Assembly (NCBI GenBank): GCA_033720855.1
Contig: JAWWBR010000103.1
Location: 1 to 11,812, forward strand
Direction: 5' to 3'
Length of the DNA stretch: 11,812 nucleotides
DNA from: SMXQ01 sp033720855
Lineage (GTDB): Bacteria; Pseudomonadota; Alphaproteobacteria; SMXQ01
Part shown: positions 6,385 to 11,812 of the stretch, one piece after another
Numbering within the stretch: the first letter of the stretch is position 1
Layout of the letters: every line of letters starts with the position of its first letter
Notes under the pieces: generated by a model
The model's input: the letters and a program-made list of their open reading frames with translations, nothing else
Told to the model about the DNA's origin: nothing
The model's database searches: none
Made by a program: the position numbers and the translations under genes

Positions 6385-7512
6385 ATGTCTAGAAAATTGA
6401 TTGCTGTATCTTCGGCGGCGCTGGGGGCTTTGGCCCTGGTGGCCATGCCGAGCGACGGTTTCGCCGCGAGCGACCTGGAGAAGTTCTATAAGGTCAAAGG
6501 CTTGCGCATGGTCGTCGCGTCCGGGTCCGGCGGCGGTTACGATACCTACACCCGCGCCTTCGCCCGGCATTTTTACCGCTACATTCCCGGGCAGCCCAAG
6601 ATCATCGTCCAGAACATGCCGGGCGCCAGCGGCATCCGCGCCACCAATTTCGGTTACAACAAGGCGCCACGGGACGGGTCGTGGATGATGGCCACCTACA
6701 ACGCCTTGATCGACGAAAACCTGCTCGGCAACCGCAAGGCCAAGTTCGACATTCCGAAGTTCAGCTGGATCGGCTCCATCGGTAAGACCCATCACATTTG
6801 CGTCAATTGGAAGGGCCGCGCCAAAGCCACCGATATCAAGCAGTTGATCGGCAAGGAGGCGACCGTGTCGGCGACCGGGCGCAGCGGTAATTCGGCCACG
6901 GTGCCGCTTCTGCTGAACCAGACCATCGGCACCAAGTTCAAGGTGATCGCGGGCTACTCGACCACCGGCTCGCGCCTCGCGCTCGAACGCGGCGAGGTCG
7001 ATGCCATCTGCGGGCTGGGCTATTCGACCCTGCAGGCGTCGAACCCCGACTGGTTCACCCACAAGAGGATCAACGTCATCGCCCAGATCGCCCTGACACG
7101 GCACCCGTTATATCCCGACGTCCCCAACGTCATGGACCTGGTGAGCGCCAAGGACAAGAAGGTCTATCAGTTCTTCGGCATCATCCAGCAGATGGGCCGG
7201 CCCTACATCGCGCCACCCAAGGTTCCGGCCGACAAGGTCAAGGCGCTCAGGACGGCCTTCAACATGACCATGAAGGACCAGGCGTTCCTCGCGGACATGA
7301 AGAAGCTCAGGCTCTCGGTCGATCCCATGACCGGCGAGGAGATGGAAGCGGATATCGCCAAGCTCTACGCCGCCGACCAGGCGACGCTCAACCGCGTGGC
7401 GGAACTGCTCGGGGTCGCCAAGGCCGAGCGGGTGCTCGCCTGCAAGAAGATCGCCAAGGACCCCTCGGTCTGCCGCAAGAAAAAGAAAAGGAAGAAAAAG
7501 AAGTCCTCCTGA
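6385..7512 (+). CDS. TctC/Bug-type periplasmic substrate-binding protein
   Basis: A 375-residue exported solute-binding protein. The signal peptide runs from a basic start (Met-Ser-Arg-Lys) through a hydrophobic core to a likely cleavage near residues 27-28 (Gly-Phe-Ala-Ala). The mature part shows TctC/Bug family features: 'GSGGGYDTYTRAFARH' (about 47-62), 'IPGQPKIIVQNMPGASG' (67-83), 'APRDGSWM' (94-101), and a second-domain stretch 'GRSGNSATVPLL' and 'GYSTTGSRLALERGEVDAICG' (190-210). These proteins bind carboxylates for tripartite tricarboxylate transporters or act as orphans; no TctA/TctB membrane genes are in this window. The family usually ends near 320-330 residues; this one carries an extra tail with two Cys (353, 363) and a run of Lys/Arg just before the stop. 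It has its own candidate promoter and a strong terminator, so it is probably transcribed alone. The ligand is unknown, presumably the acid handled by the neighbouring enzymes. Confidence 0.88.
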   Translation: MSRKLIAVSSAALGALALVAMPSDGFAASDLEKFYKVKGLRMVVASGSGGGYDTYTRAFARHFYRYIPGQPKIIVQNMPGASGIRATNFGYNKAPRDGSWMMATYNALIDENLLGNRKAKFDIPKFSWIGSIGKTHHICVNWKGRAKATDIKQLIGKEATVSATGRSGNSATVPLLLNQTIGTKFKVIAGYSTTGSRLALERGEVDAICGLGYSTLQASNPDWFTHKRINVIAQIALTRHPLYPDVPNVMDLVSAKDKKVYQFFGIIQQMGRPYIAPPKVPADKVKALRTAFNMTMKDQAFLADMKKLRLSVDPMTGEEMEADIAKLYAADQATLNRVAELLGVAKAERVLACKKIAKDPSVCRKKKKRKKKKSS

Positions 7513-7523
7513 CCGATGAGGCG

Positions 7524-7558
7524 ACAACCCCCCGGCAGGGCCGGGGGGTTGTTTTTTT
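7524..7558 (+). terminator. Strong intrinsic terminator
   Basis: A perfect 13-bp stem (7524-7536 with 7540-7552), closed by a 3-nt AGG loop and rich in G-C pairs, runs straight into a T7 tract (7552-7558). It lies 11 nt after the binding-protein stop and should end its transcript ahead of the racemase-family gene. Confidence 0.93.
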
Positions 7559-7620
7559 ACGGGGGCCGGTGATGCGGCTTGCGCCGTCATCGCGCCGGGC
7601 CTCACGACCGCGGCCGTGCC

Positions 7621-8718
7621 ATGGAAATCACCAGTGTCGAACCGATCCTGATCCAGGTGCCCTATGAGCACGGCGCCCCCAAGCCGGCCATGGGGTCCGG
7701 CGAGATCCGCACCCATATGGACGCGATCCTGGTGCGGGTCGAGACCGACGGCGGCGTCACCGGCTGGGGCGAGGCCTTCGGCTTCGCCACGACGCCGGTG
7801 ACCATCCCGGCCATCCGCGAGGCCATCGCACCGCGCGCCGTCGGCCGCGACCCCGCCGATATCGAGGGGCTGACCACCACCATCAAGCGCCAGTTGCAGA
7901 ACATGATGCACGGCGGACCCGCCCGCTTCGCCCTGTCCGCGCTCGACATTGCGCTGTGGGACATCAAGGGCAAGGCCGAAGGGGCGCCGATCTGGCGGCT
8001 CCTCGGCGGCAAGGAGAAAGACCGGGTGCCTGCCTATGCCAGCCTTTTGCGGCTCATCGAACCGGACACCGTCGCCCGCATCACGCAAGAGGCGCACGCG
8101 CGGGGTTACAAGCAGATCAAGCTGCATGAAAAGACCGCCGAGGCGGTGGCCGCGGCGAGGCGCGCGCTCGGGCCCGATATCCCCTTGATGGTCGACACCA
8201 ACTGCGCCTGGTCGCCGGAAGATGCCATCAAAATGGCCCGGAAGATGAAGCCCCATCGGCTCGCCTGGCTCGAGGAGCCGATCACGCCGCCCGACGATTA
8301 CGATGCCCTGGCCCGCCTGCGCCAAGAGACCGGCGTGCCCATCGCCATCGGCGAGAACCTCGGCAACCCCAACGACGTGCGTTGGCTCGCCAAGGCCGGC
8401 GCGGTCGATATCGTCCAGCCCAGCGTCGTCAAGCTGGGGGGCATCAGCGACGTCTGGAAAACCATCGCCTTCGCGAAGGGGCAGGGACTCCGTGTCGTTC
8501 CCCATTCGCCCTTCATCGGCCCCGGGCTGATCGCCACCATCCACCTGATCGCGGCCATGGACGAAGACGTGCCCTGCGAGCATCGCTACTGCGATCTGGA
8601 GATGAGCCCGATGGGCGAATTCTTCTCGCAGGAAGAGGGCTGCCTGCGCGTCCCCAAAGGACCCGGGCTCGGCGTCGACCCGGATCAAGAGGCGATCGAC
8701 CGCTACCGCGTCCGATAG
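7621..8718 (+). CDS. Mandelate racemase/muconate lactonizing enzyme family protein
   Basis: A 365-residue enolase-superfamily enzyme from the ATG at 7621; no clear ribosome site precedes it, and a TTG at 7579 in frame adds 14 unlikely residues. The N-terminal capping domain includes 'VETDGGVTGWGEAFGF' (40-55). The barrel carries: Lys167 in 'YKQIKLHEK' (strand 2, a K-x-H form), Asp192 in 'VDTN', the Glu pair 218-219 in 'LEEP', Glu245 in 'IGENLGN' (the three metal ligands), then Asp263 in 'VDIVQPS' and His295 in 'VPHSP', the Asp-His dyad of the mandelate racemase subgroup. Members abstract the proton alpha to a carboxylate, giving racemisation or dehydration of hydroxy or sugar acids. All catalytic positions are present; the exact reaction is not readable. 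Its stop codon abuts the stop of the convergent dehydrogenase gene. Confidence 0.9.
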   Translation: MEITSVEPILIQVPYEHGAPKPAMGSGEIRTHMDAILVRVETDGGVTGWGEAFGFATTPVTIPAIREAIAPRAVGRDPADIEGLTTTIKRQLQNMMHGGPARFALSALDIALWDIKGKAEGAPIWRLLGGKEKDRVPAYASLLRLIEPDTVARITQEAHARGYKQIKLHEKTAEAVAAARRALGPDIPLMVDTNCAWSPEDAIKMARKMKPHRLAWLEEPITPPDDYDALARLRQETGVPIAIGENLGNPNDVRWLAKAGAVDIVQPSVVKLGGISDVWKTIAFAKGQGLRVVPHSPFIGPGLIATIHLIAAMDEDVPCEHRYCDLEMSPMGEFFSQEEGCLRVPKGPGLGVDPDQEAIDRYRVR

Positions 8719-9720
8719 CTACGCCTGTTGATCCGCCCGGGCGGCGCGCTTGGCGGCGGCGTCGGGATCGAAGGCATGGGCGAAGGGTTCGCCGGCCCGA
8801 AAGCGCGCGAGCTCCCCCGCAAACAGCTCCTTGAGCCGCCGGTAGCTCACATTGTTGCCCGCCGCCGAGACATGGGGGCTGATGATGACGTTCTCCATGT
8901 CCCAGAGCGGGCTTGCGGCGTCCAGCGGCTCGGGATCGGCCACATCGGTGGCGGCGCCGGCGATTTCGCCATCCTGCAAGGCCGTCACCAGGGCGTCCTG
9001 GTCGACGATCTCGCCGCGGGCGATGTTGATGACATAGGCGGTCGGCTTCATGGCGGCGAAAGCCGCCGCATTCATCATTTTCCGGCTGGTGGGATCGGAG
9101 TCGGTGGCGATGATCACCGCATCGGCCTCGGCCAGCGCCTCCGTCAATCGTTCGCGCGGCAAAGCGGCATCGAAGTCGCCGCCGGCCCTGCCCGCCCGCG
9201 ATACCCCCACCACCCGCATGTCGAAAGCCTTGGCCTTGCGGGCGATCTGCCGCCCGATGCCGCCCATGCCGACGATCACCAGGGTCTCGCTCTCGAGCGA
9301 GCGGATGGTGAAGTTCATCTCGCGCCGCGCCCAGTAATGCCGTGCCTTGGCGGCGTTGAGCTCCCAGATGCGGCGGGAAAGGGCGAGCAGAAGCATCATC
9401 GCATGTTCGGCGCAGACCGGCGCCTTGGCGCCCGCGGAATAGGTCAGCGGCACGCCCTCGGGAATGCCCATGGTGCTGGCGCGCTCGATCCCGGCGGAAT
9501 GGGAATGCACCCATTTGAGCCTGTCGGTCGCCCCGCGCCGCAGCGCCGCGCCGACTTCCGGCGTGCAGATGCGGTTGGAGAAGATCACCAGGGTCGCGTC
9601 CCCGACCGCCGCCTCCAGCTCTTCCGGAGACCACACCACGGTCCAGGCGATTTCCGGGAAATCGCGCGTGAATTCGAGGATCCGGTCCTCGCGCCGGTTG
9701 GTGTAGATGACGGCCTTCAT
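8719..9720 (-). CDS. D-isomer-specific 2-hydroxyacid dehydrogenase
   Basis: A 333-residue NAD(P)-dependent oxidoreductase of the D-2-hydroxyacid dehydrogenase family (PF02826 and PF00389), interconverting 2-keto acids and D-2-hydroxy acids in the cytoplasm. Visible: 'AEHAMMLLLALSRRI' (104-118); the Rossmann loop 'GMGGIG' (151-156); 'INIARGEIVD' with catalytic Arg235; 'DVADPEPLD' with Glu264; and 'ISPHVSAAG' with catalytic His283. The segment after the second beta strand reads Gly-Val-Ser-Arg-Ala-Gly-Arg (172-178) instead of ending in Asp, which in GhrA-like glyoxylate/hydroxypyruvate reductases goes with NADP(H) use; this is inference. It starts 25 nt after the cupin stop on the same strand, so it is the last gene of the MFS-VOC-cupin run. 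The ribosome site is weak (GGCAGG). Confidence 0.92.
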   Translation of the reverse strand: MKAVIYTNRREDRILEFTRDFPEIAWTVVWSPEELEAAVGDATLVIFSNRICTPEVGAALRRGATDRLKWVHSHSAGIERASTMGIPEGVPLTYSAGAKAPVCAEHAMMLLLALSRRIWELNAAKARHYWARREMNFTIRSLESETLVIVGMGGIGRQIARKAKAFDMRVVGVSRAGRAGGDFDAALPRERLTEALAEADAVIIATDSDPTSRKMMNAAAFAAMKPTAYVINIARGEIVDQDALVTALQDGEIAGAATDVADPEPLDAASPLWDMENVIISPHVSAAGNNVSYRRLKELFAGELARFRAGEPFAHAFDPDAAAKRAARADQQA

Positions 9721-9745
9721 CGCCTGCCCCCGGCGCGGGCCCGGG

Positions 9746-10306
9746 TCAGTCGGGATGGCTCTTGCGCTCCAGTGCCTGCTGCTCGGCGTCGGACATCGTC
9801 TTCCCGCTTTCGGTATCGAACCACACGCCTTCGCCGCCGTCGGCGTGTTTCGGCGGTTCCACGGCGATGCGCTTGAAGGCGTTGATGCCTTTGGGGAAGC
9901 CGGCGATCTGCAGGAGATGGGCCTCTTCGTCGCCGACGCTTTCGAACCAGTAGCGGGAGTTTTCGGGCAGCAGCACGCCTTCGAGCGGGCCGTAGTCGCC
10001 GATCAGCTTGTCCTCGGGGCCGTAAAAGCGGATGCGTCCCTTGAGCACCATATAGATGAGGTCCATGTTGGGGTGGTAGTGGAGGTTGTTTTCCCCCCCT
10101 TCCTGGAGAATCTGGACCGATGCCCTGACCGTGTCGGTACCGGCGAGCTTGACGTGAATCTTCTTCTTTTCGTTGGGAAACTCCACGTCCGGGCGGGTGA
10201 AGGAGAAGTTATGGATCAGGGCTTCCGCCGCCTGGTGGAACGCTTCCTTCTTCTCTGCCCCACGCAACTCTTCGCCCTGCCGGGCGGTGTTTTCCGTCTC
10301 TGACAT
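9746..10306 (-). CDS. Cupin-domain protein
   Basis: A 186-residue single-cupin protein, cytoplasmic, no signal peptide. I chose the ATG at 10306 because AAGGAGGA lies just upstream; the frame stays open to 10525, but that extension overlaps the VOC gene. Cupin motif 1 is seen as 'GGENNLHYHPNMDLIYMVLKG' in two parts: His76-x-His78, then Asp82 where the family usually has Glu, then Gly90. Motif 2 ('LLPENSRYWFES') has Tyr119 where the usual third His sits. Two of four standard metal ligands are thus changed, though Asp can bind metal. Similar small cupins serve as dioxygenases, isomerases or ligand sensors; I cannot choose. It lies between the VOC gene (76 nt upstream) and the dehydrogenase gene (25 nt downstream). 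Confidence 0.82.
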   Translation of the reverse strand: MSETENTARQGEELRGAEKKEAFHQAAEALIHNFSFTRPDVEFPNEKKKIHVKLAGTDTVRASVQILQEGGENNLHYHPNMDLIYMVLKGRIRFYGPEDKLIGDYGPLEGVLLPENSRYWFESVGDEEAHLLQIAGFPKGINAFKRIAVEPPKHADGGEGVWFDTESGKTMSDAEQQALERKSHPD

Positions 10307-10310
10307 CGTT

Positions 10311-10318
10311 TCCTCCTT
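10311..10318 (-). promoter_or_regulatory. Ribosome binding site of the cupin gene
   Basis: AAGGAGGA on the minus strand, 4 nt before the ATG at 10306; the strongest such site in the window. It sets the start and argues against the longer open frame reaching into the VOC gene. Confidence 0.75.
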
Positions 10319-10382
10319 GCTGGTCTTTTCGATCAATTTTGGGTCCGGACGACCCGTTTTTCCCGGTGTCGGCTGTCCGCCG

Positions 10383-11231
10383 TCACTCGACGCGCTCCCA
10401 TTTGTCGATATCCACCTCCCAACCCTTGTTCTGGGTGAGGTCGAAACCGTTGCCTTCGGGGTCGAGCACGCGGAACTCCGCATAGGGCCGCTCGGCGGGA
10501 CGATCGGCCACCAGGTTGCGGCCATGGCTCAGCTGCTCCGCCTTCTGCGAGGCATCGCGCATGAGGAATCCGAAGTGATGGATCCCGAACCTGCGTTCCT
10601 CGGGGCTTTCCTCCATGCCGTCGTGACCGATGCGGTTGTAGAGCGCGAAGCCCTCGGCGTCGCGTGTGCGGTAATAGGGATGCAGCGCCAGGTTGGTCGT
10701 CCCGTCGCCCATGAAGCAGTTGAACCGGCCCTGTTGCCGGCGCTCCTCGGTGGTGCGCAGCTCGCGCATGCCGAACAGGGCGGTCATGAAGTCGGCCGAG
10801 CGCTGGGGCTGCAGGGTGTGGATGGCGATATGGCCGATGCGCGGCAGGCCGTGCTTTCCCGGACCCACGCCGAAGCCGTTCTCGGACAGGCTGATGGGGT
10901 TGCATTCGGGGTCGAAGATGCGCACCTCGCCATATTGGAGGCCTTCGGGCTCGCGCACGGCGACGCCGCCCGGGACCAATTCCCGGTATTTCGCCAGCAC
11001 CGCGTCGATGTCGTCGACATCCATGCCGATGTGATGCAGGCCCGGGTCCTTGCGCAGCTCGATCAGGTCGGCGCGCTGGCGGAACAGGGTCACGTTGTAA
11101 TAGCCGTCGGTGAGCGAGATGTCCCCCTGCGCCGAGCGGTCGAGCTCTTCCATCCCGATCTCCTCGAGATAGAACCGCGCCAGCGCTTCCGGATCGGCGC
11201 TGATGACGGCGAGATAACGGATTTTTGCCAT
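10383..11231 (-). CDS. Two-domain VOC (glyoxalase/extradiol dioxygenase-like) protein
   Basis: A 282-residue protein made of two vicinal-oxygen-chelate modules. Module 1 (about 4-118): 'IRYLAVIS', 'GLHHIGMDVDD' (64-74), 'FDPECNPISL' (106-115). Module 2 (about 130-268): 'IGHIAIHT' (132-139), 'GIHHFGFLM' (216-224), 'LDPEGNGFDL' (256-265). Comparing modules, the metal positions in module 2 read His134, His219, Asp264, while in module 1 they read Tyr6, His67, Ser114. So only the C-terminal module looks able to hold metal, as in type I extradiol (catechol 2,3-) dioxygenases, whose third ligand is Glu. A ring-cleavage role is plausible but not proven; a lyase or isomerase of the same fold is possible. 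The ATG at 11231 has GGAGGT 9 nt upstream; a GTG at 11249 would overlap that site. It is followed by the cupin and dehydrogenase genes. Confidence 0.83.
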   Translation of the reverse strand: MAKIRYLAVISADPEALARFYLEEIGMEELDRSAQGDISLTDGYYNVTLFRQRADLIELRKDPGLHHIGMDVDDIDAVLAKYRELVPGGVAVREPEGLQYGEVRIFDPECNPISLSENGFGVGPGKHGLPRIGHIAIHTLQPQRSADFMTALFGMRELRTTEERRQQGRFNCFMGDGTTNLALHPYYRTRDAEGFALYNRIGHDGMEESPEERRFGIHHFGFLMRDASQKAEQLSHGRNLVADRPAERPYAEFRVLDPEGNGFDLTQNKGWEVDIDKWERVE

Positions 11232-11240
11232 GATGAGCCT

Positions 11241-11246
11241 ACCTCC
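11241..11246 (-). promoter_or_regulatory. Ribosome binding site of the VOC gene
   Basis: GGAGGT on the minus strand, 9 nt before the ATG at 11231; supports this start over the GTG at 11249. Confidence 0.6.
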
Positions 11247-11269
11247 CACGATGATTGACGAGGATTTTT

Positions 11270-11323
11270 CGATTCACTAGCACAGGTTGCCCCGCCCGTC
11301 ACGGCCATGAGTTGGGTGAATCG
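11270..11323. repeat. 8-bp inverted repeat in the MFS-VOC gap
   Basis: CGATTCAC (11270-11277) and GTGAATCG (11316-11323) are perfect inverted copies 38 nt apart, within the 95-nt gap between the transporter stop and the VOC start. No T-run follows on the minus strand, so it is not a classical terminator; a regulator site or a chance match are the alternatives. Confidence 0.35.
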
Positions 11324-11326
11324 GCG

Positions 11327-11812
11327 CTACCCGGTCTTGGCGCGGCCGGCCACACCCGGCAGGACGGTGATCACGCAGATCATCGAAAACGCCGCGGATA
11401 TCCAGAACACCACCCCCGGCGAGCCCAGGTCCAGCAGGATGCCGTAGATCGGCGGCGCCACCGCCTGGCCCACCAGGAAGCCCGAGGTGACGAAGCCGAA
11501 CACCGTCCCGACGCTGGCCCTGGGCGCGATGGCGCGAACCATGACGTCACGCGTCGCCTGCAGGGCGCCGCGGGTCGCGCCGACCACGGCAAGGAGCCCG
11601 AGACAGAGCCAAAAGCCGATCCCTTCGATGCCGACCAGGGCGATGAGCGCGCTGGTGACGGCGAAGCCGACGATCAGCAGCAGCCCGTGGTGGGAGGTCT
11701 TGTCCGCGGCCCAGCCGCCCGGCAAGACCCCGATCAGCTGGGCGAACAGGTAGACGGTCAGCACCGAGTTGGCGAGGGCCAGCGGCACCCCGTAGATCTC
11801 GGTCATGGCCGC
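11327..11812 (-). CDS. Major facilitator superfamily transporter, C-terminal part (5' end outside window)
   Basis: The frame is open to the right edge, so the visible 161 residues are the C-terminal end. The Met at 11806 is internal, two codons from the edge. About five to six hydrophobic segments are seen: near visible residues 10-32, 44-62, 66-82, 101-123 and 132-153, matching helices 7-12 of a 12-helix MFS protein. The loop 'GGWAADKTSHHG' (34-45) is the second-half copy of the MFS G-x-x-x-D-[RK] signature between helices 8 and 9 (or 2 and 3). A basic tail (Gly-Arg-Ala-Lys) ends the protein in the cytoplasm. Same strand as the VOC-cupin-dehydrogenase genes, 95 nt upstream, so it may supply or export the substrate of that pathway. 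Specificity is not readable. Confidence 0.85.
   Translation of the reverse strand, partial: AAMTEIYGVPLALANSVLTVYLFAQLIGVLPGGWAADKTSHHGLLLIVGFAVTSALIALVGIEGIGFWLCLGLLAVVGATRGALQATRDVMVRAIAPRASVGTVFGFVTSGFLVGQAVAPPIYGILLDLGSPGVVFWISAAFSMICVITVLPGVAGRAKTG

Noticed and set aside
2531..8688. Long antisense or alternate-frame open frames (for example 2531-3553 +, 3466-4938 +, 4917-6446 -, 5042-6322 +, 7108-8688 -)
   Set aside because: They lie over genes with complete family motifs, their translations are rich in Arg, Pro, Ala, Gly without domains, and long shadow frames are expected in GC-rich DNA.
10341..10361. GGGTC/GACCC hairpin followed by GTTTTT as an intrinsic terminator
   Set aside because: Only a 5-bp stem, and its T-run is on the plus strand, while the genes on both sides are read from the minus strand.
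10307..10525. Longer cupin start at 10525
   Set aside because: The added residues overlap the VOC gene in another frame and look non-coding, while the ATG at 10306 has a strong ribosome site.
9746..11231. Kynurenine-type pathway (3-hydroxyanthranilate dioxygenase cupin plus the ACMSD-like enzyme at 2483-3493)
   Set aside because: The cupin lacks the expected ligand set and motif surroundings of 3-hydroxyanthranilate dioxygenase, and the genes are in separate units without other pathway members.

Overview
The window reads as a GC-rich bacterial chromosome segment, most likely from an alphaproteobacterium of the Rhodospirillales/Rhizobiales kind. This is inferred from the codon use, an orphan TctC/Bug-type binding protein, an LVIVD propeller beside an amidohydrolase_2 protein, and a dispersed palindromic repeat. 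No rRNA, tRNA, CRISPR array, transposase, integrase or phage gene was seen. It holds ten protein-coding genes, two cut by the window edges.

Layout. (1) 1-591 (+): 3' part of an alpha/beta hydrolase. (2) 661-2298 (-): an exported, helical-repeat (TPR-like) protein, visibly less GC-rich than its neighbours and bracketed by two copies of a 27-28 nt palindromic repeat. (3) 2483-4836 (-): a two-gene unit, with an LVIVD-repeat beta-propeller upstream of an ACMSD-like amidohydrolase/decarboxylase. (4) 4986-6191 (+): a flavin-dependent monooxygenase of the acyl-CoA dehydrogenase fold, divergent from unit 3. (5) 6385-7512 (+): an orphan TctC/Bug periplasmic binding protein with its own likely promoter and a strong intrinsic terminator. 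(6) 7621-8718 (+): a mandelate racemase-subgroup enolase-superfamily enzyme. (7) 8719-11812 (-): a run read leftward, MFS transporter (cut), two-domain VOC protein, cupin, D-2-hydroxyacid dehydrogenase. Its last stop codon abuts the stop of the racemase-family gene.

From about 2.5 kb to the right edge the content looks like catabolism of a small organic acid. There are two uptake functions (MFS, Bug protein), an oxygenase-type flavoenzyme, a VOC protein and a cupin that could be ring-active or non-haem metal enzymes, a decarboxylase/hydrolase, a 2-hydroxyacid racemase/dehydratase-type enzyme and an NAD(P)-dependent 2-hydroxyacid dehydrogenase. The substrate cannot be named from sequence. Most enzymes keep their family catalytic residues; the cupin and the first VOC domain do not. 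The left part (hydrolase, repeat protein) looks unrelated to the pathway. I did not see a clearly new defence or mobile system. The most unusual items are the repeat-bracketed exported repeat protein and the His-rich propeller paired with the amidohydrolase.
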